DNA of 64,000 nt from assembly GCA_947176605.1 (NCBI GenBank), contig CAMWRH010000003.1, positions 1 to 64,000 on the forward strand. The letters are read 5' to 3'. Numbering within the stretch: position 1 is the first letter of the stretch; each line of letters starts with the position of its first letter. The stretch is from an uncultured Porphyromonadaceae bacterium (GTDB lineage: Bacteria; Bacteroidota; Bacteroidia; Bacteroidales; Muribaculaceae). The position numbers and the translations under genes are program-made. This document shows, one piece after another, positions 53,927 to 63,269 of this stretch. The notes under the pieces were generated by a model, which did not search any database, had not been told where the DNA came from, and worked only from the letters and a program-made list of their open reading frames with translations.

Positions 53927-54378
53927 TCCGCGGCGTTTTCGGCTTTGGAGCCAAGGTCAATCGGGAATACGTCCATCACCATCGTCTCTGTGATGGAGGC
54001 TATTTCATAGTCGGCGAGGGTCCCCTTCATCCCTTCGCGGAAGTTGACGAGGGCCGAGTCAAAGTCGGCTGCCTGCACCAGGGTGAATACGGCCACCTTC
54101 TTTTCTACGCCGCTTTTTTCGTCGAGGGTGATGATGTTGTATTTCACCATATAGTATTTGTCGCCGGTCTCGTCGAAGAAGATTTCGGCTATCTTGGTCT
54201 TCTTTACGGCCGAGATGCTGAAGTCGCCGGATATGAAGGGCTTCATCTCCTCTATGATGCGCGATTCGGCTTCCGTGAAGCTGAGGGCATCGACGAGATA
54301 GGGTTCGTTGACTTTCTTTACCGCACCGTTCTCCTGCATGCGGTCATAGCGTATCTTGCATTCAAACCAAAGGGCCAT
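53923..54378 (-). CDS. DUF4494 protein
   Basis: This 151-residue Bacteroidetes protein of unknown function begins MALWFECKIRYDR, which is characteristic of the DUF4494 family, and continues with alternating beta segments and no cysteine. It is coupled to yggS by overlapping stop and start codons and has a strong promoter at 54467-54498. A link to PLP homeostasis is suggested only by that coupling. Confidence 0.9.
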   Translation of the reverse strand: MALWFECKIRYDRMQENGAVKKVNEPYLVDALSFTEAESRIIEEMKPFISGDFSISAVKKTKIAEIFFDETGDKYYMVKYNIITLDEKSGVEKKVAVFTLVQAADFDSALVNFREGMKGTLADYEIASITETMVMDVFPIDLGSKAENAAE

Positions 54379-54466
54379 GGCTTTATTTATATTTCTGTTG
54401 TCGTTATTTCGTATTTACCGACGCCGGCCACGCCCCTCGGGGAGCGCCTCCAACGTCAATTTCAGA

Positions 54467-54498
54467 CAAAGGTAATAACTTTTTACATTCTTAGCAAA
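54467..54498 (-). promoter_or_regulatory. Promoter of DUF4494-yggS operon
   Basis: On the minus strand TTTG (54495-54498), a 20-bp spacer and TACCTTTG (54467-54474) match the consensus. It is back to back with the cydAB-side promoter. Confidence 0.82.
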
Positions 54499-54538
54499 AA
54501 AAATCCTAAGTCAATGGCCGCTGAGGCAAATTTTTTCA

Positions 54539-54546
54539 TATATTTG
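54539..54546 (+). promoter_or_regulatory. Putative -7 box of DUF4492-cydAB operon
   Basis: TATATTTG fits TAnnTTTG ~150 bp before the DUF4492 start; the -33 box is unclear. The rest of the gap 54379-54695 shows no gene. Confidence 0.5.
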
Positions 54547-54695
54547 CATATCCGTTTGGCCGATTATGGCTCCGGCAGCCCCGGCGGAGCCTCTCCGGAT
54601 GCTCCGCGATATCTTTTTCTACCGCACCCGGGGAGTGACGGGATACGTGTTCGGCACCCCCGCCTCAGTTACTTTCCGCTATTTTATATCATGCC

Positions 54696-54920
54696 ATGAA
54701 CCTGAAAGAGATATTCCATATGTACGTCGATGGATTCCGCCATATGACTGTCGGCAGGACCCTGTGGGCGCTGATCATAGTCAAGCTGATTCTGCTGTTT
54801 CTGGTGGTGAAGCTGTTTTTCTTCCCCGATGTGCTGAAGCGCGACTATGATTCTGACGCGGAGCGGGCGGCGGCCGTGCGCCATAATCTGACATCGGGAG
54901 CTGACTCGATACCCGGCTGA
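54696..54920 (+). CDS. DUF4492 small membrane protein upstream of cydAB
   Basis: This 74-residue protein has an amphipathic start (FHMYVDGFRHMTVGR), one membrane helix (about residues 22-44) and a charged tail with KRDYDSDAERA. DUF4492 genes are regularly found just before cydA in Bacteroidetes. It may help assemble or stabilise the bd oxidase in the way CydX does elsewhere, which is inference from position and size. Confidence 0.85.
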   Translation: MNLKEIFHMYVDGFRHMTVGRTLWALIIVKLILLFLVVKLFFFPDVLKRDYDSDAERAAAVRHNLTSGADSIPG

Positions 54921-54999
54921 GCCGGCGCGGTGCATCCCCGGTATGCCTCAATGCCGTATATATTCCATTACTCTATATCCCGTGTAATACTTTTCTGTT

Positions 55000-56556
55000 A
55001 TGGAGAATCTGATAACTGTAGTTGACTGGTCGAGATGGCAGTTTGCCATGACGGCTATCTTCCACTGGCTATTCGTGCCCCTTACGCTCGGGCTGTCGGT
55101 GATTGTAGCGATCATGGAAAGTATCTATCTGCGCACCAGATCCGACAAGTGGCTTGCCGCCACTAAATTCTGGATGACCCTGCTGGCCATCAATTTCGCC
55201 ATCGGCGTGGCCACCGGCATTATCCTGGAGTTTGAATTCGGCACTAACTGGAGCAATTATTCCTGGTTTGTAGGCGACATTTTCGGTGCGCCTCTTGCCA
55301 TCGAGGGGATTCTGGCCTTCTTTCTGGAAGCCACGTTCGGAGCCGTGATGTTCTTCGGATGGGGAAAGGTTTCGCCCAGGTTCCACCTCTTGTCTACGTG
55401 GCTCACTGCCATCGGAGCCTCGATCTCTGCCCTCTGGATTCTGGTGGCCAATGCCTGGATGCAGTATCCGGTGGGGATGGAGTTCGACCCGGCCCAGATG
55501 CGGAATGTGATGGTGGATTTCGGCGCTTTCTTTTCGCCGGTGGCCCTCAATAAGTTTTTCCACGCCGTGCTTAGCGGATGGGCGCTCTCGGGAGTGTTTG
55601 TAATCGGGGTGAGCTGCTTCTTTCTCTGGCGCCGCAGCAACCGCGACTTCGCCCTGCGCTCCATCAAGGTCGGAGGATGGTTCGGTCTGGCCGGACTGCT
55701 GCTCTGCATGTGGACCGGCGACGGCTCCGCCGTGGAAGTGACGCGCACCCAGCCCATGAAGCTGGCCGCCATGGAGGGGCTCTACCGCGGGCAATGCGGC
55801 CAGTCGCTGTCGGTAATCGGTATTGTGAATCCTGAAAAGCGTTTCTTCAACGATGAGCCTCCCTATCTGTTTGACATATCATTGCCCAAGGGGCTCTCGA
55901 TTCTGGCGCGTCATGATATGGATGCTTTCGTGCCGGGTATCAACGACATCATCGACGGCATTGATATCGTCGACGGCGACACGGTGCGCACCGTAAGCTA
56001 TGTGGAACGCATCCGCCGGGGGAAAATGGCACAAAACGCTCTGCGCGAGTATTCCGTTGCCATGGAAGTGGGCGACTCTGCGGCCATGCAGAAGGCGGCA
56101 GAGCGCCTGAAAGTGGATTTCCCCTATTTCGGATACGGATATTTCAAGAATCCCTCTGAAGCGGTGCCGCCGGTGGCACTTACGTTCTATGCATTCCGCA
56201 TCATGGTGGGGCTTGGCAGTTATTTCCTGCTTTTCTATGCTGTGGCTCTGCTCTTGGCCTATCGCTGGCCTGACACCCTCTGCCGGCGCCGATGGCTGCA
56301 GCTTATCGCCATGATTTCGGTGCCGCTGATGTGGATTTGCTCGGAGGCGGGATGGGTAGTGGCCGAGGTAGGCCGACAGCCCTGGACCGTGCAGGACCTC
56401 CTCCCCACTTGCGCGGCAATCTCCAACATTCCGGCATCTTCGGTAATCGTGACGTTCTGGATGTTTGCCGTGATTTTCACCATTCTGCTCGCCGCAGAGG
56501 TAAGCATCATGGTCAACTGGATAAATAAGTCGACCCGCAAGGATCTTAACAAATAA
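55000..56556 (+). CDS. cydA: Cytochrome bd oxidase subunit I
   Basis: This is the quinol-oxidising subunit that carries haems b558, b595 and d and lets an anaerobe reduce low oxygen. The 518-residue protein has about nine helices. Key signatures are DWSRWQFAMTAIFHWLFVPLTLG (with the first haem His), GALN-like VALNKFFHAVLSGWALSG (second haem His) and the quinol-site GRQPW (in VVAEVGRQPWTVQDLLP). The region between residues ~250 and 390 is the Q loop. It is followed 12 bp later by cydB. Confidence 0.97.
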   Translation: MENLITVVDWSRWQFAMTAIFHWLFVPLTLGLSVIVAIMESIYLRTRSDKWLAATKFWMTLLAINFAIGVATGIILEFEFGTNWSNYSWFVGDIFGAPLAIEGILAFFLEATFGAVMFFGWGKVSPRFHLLSTWLTAIGASISALWILVANAWMQYPVGMEFDPAQMRNVMVDFGAFFSPVALNKFFHAVLSGWALSGVFVIGVSCFFLWRRSNRDFALRSIKVGGWFGLAGLLLCMWTGDGSAVEVTRTQPMKLAAMEGLYRGQCGQSLSVIGIVNPEKRFFNDEPPYLFDISLPKGLSILARHDMDAFVPGINDIIDGIDIVDGDTVRTVSYVERIRRGKMAQNALREYSVAMEVGDSAAMQKAAERLKVDFPYFGYGYFKNPSEAVPPVALTFYAFRIMVGLGSYFLLFYAVALLLAYRWPDTLCRRRWLQLIAMISVPLMWICSEAGWVVAEVGRQPWTVQDLLPTCAAISNIPASSVIVTFWMFAVIFTILLAAEVSIMVNWINKSTRKDLNK

Positions 56557-56568
56557 ACACATCACGCC

Positions 56569-57714
56569 ATGACACTTGAATTTTTACAGAATTACTGGTG
56601 GATTATCCTTTCTGTCCTGGCCGGGATTCTGGTATTCCTGCTTTTTGTGCAGGGAGCGCAGACGCTTCTGCTCTCGGCTCCCGATCCGCAATGGAGTCAG
56701 CTTATCGTGAGCGCCGTGGGGCGGAAATGGGAACTCACGTTCACCACTCTTGTCACTTTCGGCGGTGCCGCTTTCGCTTCCTTCCCGCTGTTTTATTCCA
56801 CGAGTTTCGGCGGCGCATACTGGCTGTGGATTCTGATTCTGCTGAGTTTTGTGCTCCAGGCCGTGAGCTATGAATACCGCTCGCGCCCGGGCAATCTGCT
56901 CGGACGCCGCACGTATGACCTGTTTCTCTTCATCAACGGCACTGTAGGATGCGTGCTGCTCGGTGTGGCTGTGGCGATGTTCTTTTTCGGCGGAGAGTTC
57001 AGCATCGACCGTGTCAACATCCTGAAGGGTGCATCCCCCGTGATTTCACGATGGGACAATCCGTCGCACGGATTCGAAGCGATATTCAACTGGCGCAATC
57101 TCATACTCGGATTCGCGGTGCTCTTCCTTGCCCGCATCCTCGGCATTCTGTATGTGAAGAATGCTGTGGAGACCACCCGGGCCTTTACCGACTGGCTGCA
57201 GCGCCGACTGATAGCATCCACGATTCTCTTCCTGCTCTTTTTCCTGGCATTCGTGGCAATACTCTTCACCACCGAGGGCTACACGGTGCTCACGGCCTCT
57301 CCGCTCGGCACATCAGTCGTGGCCACGCCTTATAAGTATTGGCATAATCTCATATCCATGCCTGCCGCTCTGGTGGTGATGGCGGTCGGTGTGGCAGGCG
57401 TGCTTACGGGCATTATCGCCACTATCATGCGCCCCGACCACGACAAGGGGATCTGGGCAGCCGGGGCCGGGACATTCCTTACGGTAATGGCTCTGATCTG
57501 GCTCGCCGGGTTCAATGACACGCCTTTCTTCCCGTCACTCTCTTCGCCGGAGTCGTCGCTCTCGATACGCAATGCCTCTTCGTCGGAGTTTACGCTGAAG
57601 TGCATGGCTTATGTGAGTATCCTCGTGCCGTTCGTGCTGGCTTATATATGGTATGTATGGCGCATGATCGACCGCCGGAAGATTTCCGAGTCGGAAGCCC
57701 AGGCCTCCCATTGA
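56569..57714 (+). CDS. cydB: Cytochrome bd oxidase subunit II
   Basis: This 381-residue, ~8-9-helix partner of CydA begins FLQNYWWIILSVLAGILVFLLFVQGAQTLL, typical of subunit II, and has KWELTFTTLVTFGGAAFASFP and SYEYRSRPGN. It is translationally close to cydA. The operon ends here; no cydCD exporter genes are nearby. Confidence 0.95.
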   Translation: MTLEFLQNYWWIILSVLAGILVFLLFVQGAQTLLLSAPDPQWSQLIVSAVGRKWELTFTTLVTFGGAAFASFPLFYSTSFGGAYWLWILILLSFVLQAVSYEYRSRPGNLLGRRTYDLFLFINGTVGCVLLGVAVAMFFFGGEFSIDRVNILKGASPVISRWDNPSHGFEAIFNWRNLILGFAVLFLARILGILYVKNAVETTRAFTDWLQRRLIASTILFLLFFLAFVAILFTTEGYTVLTASPLGTSVVATPYKYWHNLISMPAALVVMAVGVAGVLTGIIATIMRPDHDKGIWAAGAGTFLTVMALIWLAGFNDTPFFPSLSSPESSLSIRNASSSEFTLKCMAYVSILVPFVLAYIWYVWRMIDRRKISESEAQASH

Positions 57715-57829
57715 CACTCCCCTCCCGTGGCTGCAGGCCGGCGCATGCCACCGCCTGACCCATCGGCCCCGGGCTCCCTTCCCTGCAAAATCAAGAAGCG
57801 CAGCCGCCCCTCCCCGCCCCCGTCCGGGC

Positions 57830-58579
57830 ATGTGGAGCGGGAATCACGGCTGCGCCAAACTGTGTGTAAAATTCAATCCATACACTATGAACCAAGAGGT
57901 AACGCAGCGCAAGCTCTACCGACAGCTCTTCTCCTCTTTCTTTAAGATAGGCGCATTCACTTTCGGTGGAGGGTGGGCGATGATTTCGATTATCGAACGT
58001 GAGATAGTCGACAACCACCACTGGATCGAACGCGATGAATTTCTCGACCTTCTTGCCGTGGCGCAGTCAATGCCGGGCATCCTGGCCGTAAATATCGCCA
58101 CCGTCATAGGCGACCGCCTGCATGGCATCCGCGGAAGCGCCATGGCCGCATTTGGCTCTATCCTGCCGTCGTTTCTGATTATCCTGGCCATTGCAATTTT
58201 CCTCACACCGGACACAATCAAGAACAATCAGGTCATTTCTGCCATCTTCATGGGTATCCGTCCCGCAGTGGTAGCCCTGATCGTGGCTCCGGTGCTGACA
58301 TCGGCCAAGGCAGCCGGAATCGGCTGGAAGACGGTATGGATCCCGCTGATTGTGGCGCTGATGATTTCAATCAACATCGGATTCGTCTCCAACCCTATCC
58401 TCTACATCGTTTTAGGTGCGGCCGGAGGATATGCCTATTGGAAATGGAGTCTGCGCCGTATGGCCCGAAGCAAGTCAGCGACCTCCGGATCTCCCGATGG
58501 CGGCTCAGCCTCACCGGCCGACACTGAGTCTGCCACGGCCAAAGAAAGCGAAAGATCTGATGACAACTCCGAAAAGTAA
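57830..58579 (+). CDS. Chromate transporter family protein, first half
   Basis: This 249-residue membrane protein has one CHR domain. The conserved FKIGAFTFGGGWAMISIIE motif is near residue 36 and SMPGILAVNIATVIGDRLHG near residue 75, followed by about five helices and a Ser/Glu-rich cytoplasmic tail. In E. coli-type organisms, ChrA is one long chain with two such domains; here they are split. Natural substrates may be anions other than chromate. It is followed 8 bp later by the second half. The start could also be the internal Met at 57887. Confidence 0.88.
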   Translation: MWSGNHGCAKLCVKFNPYTMNQEVTQRKLYRQLFSSFFKIGAFTFGGGWAMISIIEREIVDNHHWIERDEFLDLLAVAQSMPGILAVNIATVIGDRLHGIRGSAMAAFGSILPSFLIILAIAIFLTPDTIKNNQVISAIFMGIRPAVVALIVAPVLTSAKAAGIGWKTVWIPLIVALMISINIGFVSNPILYIVLGAAGGYAYWKWSLRRMARSKSATSGSPDGGSASPADTESATAKESERSDDNSEK

Positions 58580-58587
58580 GCGTCAAT

Positions 58588-59196
58588 ATGAACATATATC
58601 TCAAACTCATATGGGCCTATCTTAAGATAGGCATTTTCGGCTTCGGGGGCGGCTATGCCATGCTGTCGCTTGTGGAGCATGCCGTGGTAGATCCCGGATG
58701 GATTACGGAGACGATGTTTACCGACATCGTGGCCATCTCTCAGATGACTCCCGGCCCAATCGGCATCAATTCGGCCACTTATATCGGTTACGTGGCGCCG
58801 GGCGAGGTCGATCCGGCACTTTCATCGCCTATGTGGGGAGTATTGGGGTCGGTGCTGGCTACGCTGGCGGTAGTGCTCCCTTCGTTTTTTCTTGTGATTT
58901 ACAGTTCACATTTCATCCGCCGGCACCGTGAGAGCGGTGCCATCAAGGCCATATTCTCGGGTCTGCGTCCTGTGGTAGTGGGGCTTATAGCCTCGGCAGC
59001 CATAATGCTGATGAATGCGGCCAATTTCAATCCCAACCGGATTACCTGGCAGTTAGTGGCCAATATCATCATATCGGCGGTGGCATTCTGCCTGGTGTAT
59101 TTCAAGATTCCGTGGCGTGGCAAGCGGCGCTCAATCCATCCGATTCTGGTAATCGTGATGGCCGGAGTGACAGGCTACCTCCTCTACGGCCTGTGA
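58588..59196 (+). CDS. Chromate transporter family protein, second half
   Basis: This 202-residue CHR-domain membrane protein has IWAYLKIGIFGFGGGYAMLSLVE near the start, then MTPGPIGINSATYIGY. It pairs with the preceding gene: the two half-length subunits would assemble into one transporter. The physiological substrate is not deducible. Confidence 0.88.
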   Translation: MNIYLKLIWAYLKIGIFGFGGGYAMLSLVEHAVVDPGWITETMFTDIVAISQMTPGPIGINSATYIGYVAPGEVDPALSSPMWGVLGSVLATLAVVLPSFFLVIYSSHFIRRHRESGAIKAIFSGLRPVVVGLIASAAIMLMNAANFNPNRITWQLVANIIISAVAFCLVYFKIPWRGKRRSIHPILVIVMAGVTGYLLYGL

Positions 59197-59306
59197 CCCC
59201 CGGGCGACAACACTATACGTAGAGCCGCGGACTGTAAAGGCCATGAAACCGCTCCGCGGTTATCGCTACGCCCCGCTGCCTGTCCGCCTTATTTTAGTGA
59301 CATTAT

Positions 59307-59397
59307 TCCTGATTCCTCCCTCCCAATTCCTAATTCCTCACTCCTCATTCCTAATTCAAATAATTCCTAATTCCTCCCTCCTAATTCCTAATTCTTC
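59307..59397. repeat. TTCCTAATTC-type simple repeat
   Basis: The words CCTAATTC, CCTCATTC and CCTCCCTCCTAATTC recur through this 90-bp stretch (equivalent to GAATTAGGAATTAGGAG on the other strand). It keeps the folC frame open upstream of the real start but looks like non-coding simple sequence. Confidence 0.85.
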
Positions 59398-59401
59398 AAA
59401 G

Positions 59402-60730
59402 ATGACATACAAGGAAGCTCTTGATTTCCTCTTCTCCCAGCTGCCGATGTTCTCCCGTATCGGAGCGGCGGCCTATAAACCGGGGCTCGACACCTCGATA
59501 GCCCTCGACAATTATTTCGGCAATCCCCACCGACGGTTCCGCTCGATTCATGTAGGAGGCACCAACGGCAAGGGCTCCACCTCCCACATGCTTGCCTCCA
59601 TACTCCAGGCACAGGGGTATAAGACCGGGCTCTATACATCGCCGCATCTTGCCGACTTCCGCGAGCGTATGCGCGTCGACGGGCGCATGATTCCGGCCGA
59701 TAAGGTGATCAGTTTCGTAGAGCGGTGGCAGAAGTCGGGCTACGACGGACATCCCTCCTTCTTCGAACTGACCATGATGATGGCCTTCGACTGGTTTGCA
59801 GCCGAGGGTGTAGACTATGCCGTAATCGAAGTCGGCATGGGGGGGCGCCTTGACTCTACCAATATCATTACCCCCATATCGACAGTGGTGACCAACATCT
59901 CGTTTGACCATATGCAGTTTCTCGGCGATTCGCTGGAGAAGATCGCGGCCGAGAAGGCCGGAATCTTCAAGCCGGGAGTGCCGGCAGTGGTAGGCTATGC
60001 CGAGGGGGGAGTGCGCGATGTGTTCAGCCGTCAGGCAGCCGCCACCGGCACACCGCTTCGCTTCGCCTGCGATGAGATGAAGCTCATCAATCCGCATCTG
60101 GCATCGGAGGACGGCACTCTCGAAGCCGACACTGTGGCCTGCGGGCCGTTCCGCTCCCCTCTTGGCGGGGAGTATCAGATGGAGAATATCAATACGGTGC
60201 TGCATGAGGTGGAGGTGCTCCGCTCGGTCGGGGTGGAGATTTCATCGGAGGCGTTGCGCGACGGTCTGGAGCAGGTAGTGGAGCGCACCGGTCTGGCCGG
60301 GCGCTGGATGATTACCTCACGCACTCCGCTTACGATATGCGACACGGGGCATAACGAGGCCGGGCTGCGCCACACGATGCATCAGCTCTCCGAGGTGTGG
60401 GCGCATCGACGTGCGGCTCTGTCGCCATCGGCAGAGCTGCGGATGGTGATCGGATTCGTCAATGACAAGGATGTGCCCCACATAGTGCGTCTGCTCCCCC
60501 GCGATGCCAAGTATTATGTCACTCAGGCCTCCGTGCCACGCGCCATGCCGGCTGCGGATCTTGAGAAGATACTCGTGGCGCATGGGCTGGGTTGCCGCCT
60601 CTGTCCCGAGGGTGTGGCTTCGGCCTATTCCGCGGCCATATCGGATTCGGAGGCTGCCGACGTGGTGTATGTGGGTGGATCCACATTCATAGTGGCCGAT
60701 TATCTGGCCGCAATGCAGTCGCGCTCATAA
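59402..60730 (+). CDS. folC: Bifunctional folylpolyglutamate/dihydrofolate synthase
   Basis: This enzyme adds glutamate to folates (and to dihydropteroate). I chose the Met at 59402 (MTYKEALDFLF), giving 442 residues. The frame is open to 59243, but that extension is simple-repeat text. The P-loop is VGGTNGKGSTSHMLASIL (near residue 50); SPHLADFRERM, EVGMGGRLDSTN and TDTGHN-like ICDTGHNEAG are typical. A terminator follows at 60769-60801. Confidence 0.95.
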   Translation: MTYKEALDFLFSQLPMFSRIGAAAYKPGLDTSIALDNYFGNPHRRFRSIHVGGTNGKGSTSHMLASILQAQGYKTGLYTSPHLADFRERMRVDGRMIPADKVISFVERWQKSGYDGHPSFFELTMMMAFDWFAAEGVDYAVIEVGMGGRLDSTNIITPISTVVTNISFDHMQFLGDSLEKIAAEKAGIFKPGVPAVVGYAEGGVRDVFSRQAAATGTPLRFACDEMKLINPHLASEDGTLEADTVACGPFRSPLGGEYQMENINTVLHEVEVLRSVGVEISSEALRDGLEQVVERTGLAGRWMITSRTPLTICDTGHNEAGLRHTMHQLSEVWAHRRAALSPSAELRMVIGFVNDKDVPHIVRLLPRDAKYYVTQASVPRAMPAADLEKILVAHGLGCRLCPEGVASAYSAAISDSEAADVVYVGGSTFIVADYLAAMQSRS

Positions 60731-60768
60731 GCCATGAGAGGGGGCGCGACGGAGACGCTTCTGAAGTG

Positions 60769-60806
60769 CAATGCCCCGTGCGGAGTCCGCACGGGGCATT
60801 GTATTT
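60769..60806. terminator. Terminator between folC and rng
   Basis: A perfect 15-bp stem (60769-60783 with 60787-60801) has a 3-base loop and is followed by TATTTTCG. It can serve both convergent genes. Confidence 0.82.
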
Positions 60807-60883
60807 TCGTATTAACCGGCTGCCGGGCATTCCTGCCTGCCGACGGCCTCGGGGTCTATGCTTTTACACTATCTGTATTTGTG

Positions 60884-62500
60884 TCATTTGTCGCGGTTGG
60901 AGGCGCGTGTGCGGCTCTTGCTGTGACTGCTGTTCATGTCGCTCTCTTCCTTGAGGTCGATTTCCTTATGGTCGGGGTCGAATACCTTGTATTCCAGATA
61001 GGCGAGCGATTCGTCGGGGAGCACCTTGAAACTGCGGCCGAACCGCCGGCGCCACCGTCCGTAGATCGATATTAGTCCTTTCTTGATGTAGGCATCTACA
61101 AAGGGGTGTATATACATCACGAATTTCTTGACCATAAGCGTATTGACCAGATAGTCGATCTTCTCTTCGAGTTTTTCGGTAAAGAGAAGCGAGGGCTGTA
61201 TCTCACCTTTTCCGAAGCACGACGGGCAGCTTTCGGAGGTGGTGATGTCGAGAGCCGGGCGCACCCGCTGGCGGGTGATCTGCATCAGTCCGAACTTACT
61301 GAGCGGGAGGATATTGTGACGGGCACGGTCGTTGGCCATCACTTCCCGCATATGCTCCACGAGTTTCTGCCGGTGCTCCGGCTTGTTCATGTCGATGAAG
61401 TCAATCACGATTATACCACCCATATCGCGCAGTCTGAGCTGGCGTGCAATTTCATCGGCGGCCCTCATGTTGACCTCAAGCGCGTTGGTCTCCTGGTCGT
61501 TGGTGGCCTTTGAGCGGTTGCCGGAGTTGACGTCGATCACATGGAGCGCTTCTGTATGCTCTATGATGATGTAGGCTCCGCTCTTGAAGCTTACGGTCTT
61601 GCCGAAGCTTGATTTGATCTGGCGGGTGATGTTGAAATGATCGAATACGGGGATTTCCTTCGTATAGAGCTTCACTATATCGGCCCGTTCCGGGGCGATA
61701 AGACTGACGTAGTTCTGAATCTGGGTGAATGTCTCCGCTTCGTTGACATAGATGTTCTCGAACGTGGGGCTGAAGATGTCGCGTATCAGACTGACAGCGC
61801 GGCTGTCTTCCTCATAGATGAGCGACGGGGGTGTGGCCCTCTGCATCTTCTGGATTGATTCCTCCCAGCATTTCACGAGCGTGCGCATCTCGTTGTTGAG
61901 TTCGGCCACACGCTTGTTTTCGGCCGAAGTGCGCACTATCACGCCGAAGCCTTTGGGCTTGATGCTTCCGATGAGCTGGCGCAGGCGTATCTTCTCTTCT
62001 GTGGAGCGGATTTTCTGCGATATGGAGATTTTCTCGCCGAAGGGTATCAGCACCATGAAGCGGCCGGTGAAGGAGAGTTCGGTCGTCAGGCGCGGCCCTT
62101 TGGAGGAAATCGGCTCTTTGGCTATCTGCACCAGAAGCTGGCGCCCGGGCTGGAGCAAATCCTGTATGGTGCCGCTTTTTGAGATATCTGCCTCTTTCTT
62201 GAAGCGGGAGATATTGGGCACTTTCCGCGGGTCCTGGAAGCATTCCTCAAGGTAGGCGGAGTATGTGTTGAATTGCGGCCCCAGATCGAGATAGTGTAGA
62301 AAAGCATCTTTTTCATAGCCTACATCCACAAATGCCGCATTGAGTCCGGGCATGATTTTCTTCACTTTGGCCAGATAGAGGTCGCCTACGGCATAAGCCT
62401 GGTTGCGGCTCTCTTTCTGCAGTGATACCAGCCGGGAGTCTTCAAGCAGCGCTATGGAAATCTCTTTTTCCTGTACGTCGACTATTAATTCGCTTTTCAT
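60884..62500 (-). CDS. rng: Ribonuclease G/E family protein
   Basis: This endoribonuclease functions in rRNA maturation and mRNA decay. The 538-residue protein has an S1-type domain inserted near residues 38-130 (YLAKVKKIMPGLNAAFVDVGYEKDAFLHYLD), then the catalytic DNase-I-like region with IVIDFIDMNK (near residue 370) and MANDRARHNILPLSKFGLMQITRQR. The zinc-link CPSCFGKG (near residue 432) follows. It lacks the long C-terminal scaffold of E. coli RNase E, so RNase G is the better name. Confidence 0.95.
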   Translation of the reverse strand: MKSELIVDVQEKEISIALLEDSRLVSLQKESRNQAYAVGDLYLAKVKKIMPGLNAAFVDVGYEKDAFLHYLDLGPQFNTYSAYLEECFQDPRKVPNISRFKKEADISKSGTIQDLLQPGRQLLVQIAKEPISSKGPRLTTELSFTGRFMVLIPFGEKISISQKIRSTEEKIRLRQLIGSIKPKGFGVIVRTSAENKRVAELNNEMRTLVKCWEESIQKMQRATPPSLIYEEDSRAVSLIRDIFSPTFENIYVNEAETFTQIQNYVSLIAPERADIVKLYTKEIPVFDHFNITRQIKSSFGKTVSFKSGAYIIIEHTEALHVIDVNSGNRSKATNDQETNALEVNMRAADEIARQLRLRDMGGIIVIDFIDMNKPEHRQKLVEHMREVMANDRARHNILPLSKFGLMQITRQRVRPALDITTSESCPSCFGKGEIQPSLLFTEKLEEKIDYLVNTLMVKKFVMYIHPFVDAYIKKGLISIYGRWRRRFGRSFKVLPDESLAYLEYKVFDPDHKEIDLKEESDMNSSHSKSRTRASNRDK

Positions 62501-62596
62501 TCAGTTTTCTGGATATAAGAGGCCGTCCGCCCCCGCTTGCACGGTGAGGGCGGACGGGCACTGGCGTCAGAGACTTTGTGTCGCTGAAGAGATGTC

Positions 62597-62686
62597 TTAT
62601 TTCTTCTTGTGACGGTTCTTTCTCAGTCTTTTCTTACGCTTGTGGGTGGCCATCTTGTGGCCTTTTCTTTTCTTTCCGCTGGGCAT
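62597..62686 (-). CDS. 29-aa highly basic protein (AURKAIP1/COX24-like)
   Basis: An ATG at 62686 gives a 29-residue frame that opens MPSGKKRKGHKMATHKRKKR and ends RKNRHKKK. More than half of it is Lys, Arg or His. It matches the small COX24/AURKAIP1-domain proteins found in Bacteroidetes, whose mitochondrial relatives (mS38) are ribosomal proteins. A ribosomal role is likely but is inference from similarity. It sits 43 bp after the HU gene and ~97 bp before rng, a setting that supports cotranscription. Confidence 0.82.
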   Translation of the reverse strand: MPSGKKRKGHKMATHKRKKRLRKNRHKKK

Positions 62687-62728
62687 AATTGTATGTTTAA
62701 AAGGGTTTGGATTGATTGAATTTATCTT

Positions 62729-63016
62729 TTACTCGGCTTCCGGACCTTTCACCTCATCAAGGAACACGCGCGAGGGCTTGAAGGCCGGCACTTTATGCTC
62801 CGGGATGATGATTGAGGTGTTCTTGGATATGTTGCGGGCAGTCTTCTCCTTGCGGGTCTTGATGATGAAACTGCCGAATCCACGGAGGTAGACGTTGTGG
62901 CCTGCCGCCATTGACTCCTTTACAACTTCCATAAACTTCTCAACGGTGAGAAGCACAGCAGCTTTGTCGAGGTTCGTGCTGCGAGATATCTCATTTACAA
63001 TATCTGCCTTTGTCAT
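62729..63016 (-). CDS. HU-family DNA-binding protein
   Basis: This 95-residue histone-like protein bends and compacts DNA as a dimer. The N-terminal helices (MTKADIVNEISRSTNLDK) and the DNA-gripping beta arm with GFGSFIIKTRKEKTARNI are clear. The C-terminal ~10 residues (DEVKGPEAE) extend slightly beyond the usual 90. It is first in the run HU, COX24-like, rng. Confidence 0.95.
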   Translation of the reverse strand: MTKADIVNEISRSTNLDKAAVLLTVEKFMEVVKESMAAGHNVYLRGFGSFIIKTRKEKTARNISKNTSIIIPEHKVPAFKPSRVFLDEVKGPEAE

Positions 63017-63269
63017 TGTCGAAATTTTATCTCCTTATGGTTAAAACTCTATATGTCAATAGTTTACCCATATCCAAACACGCGCTTACGGCTTGGTACG
63101 GCGAAATTCTGTGCAAATATCGTAAATTTTTTTTAATTAAGCGCTATATTCCCCCTTTTTTCGTACATCGAAAGCGATTTTTTTACTCTTTATCAACTTC
63201 ATAGCCAACTTCCGTCACGCTCCCGGCCGATATCAGCCACTCGGGCGCCCCTATGCCTCCGCAGCCCCC

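Noticed and set aside
57830..59196. Split chromate transporter considered as a frameshifted single gene
   Set aside because: Both halves have complete CHR motifs, their own starts and an 8-bp gap; paired half-length CHR genes are a known arrangement.
59243..59401. Upstream extension of folC with hydrophobic residues that could pass for a signal peptide
   Set aside because: The extension is translated from TTCCTAATTC simple repeats; FolC is cytoplasmic and the normal N terminus begins at 59402.
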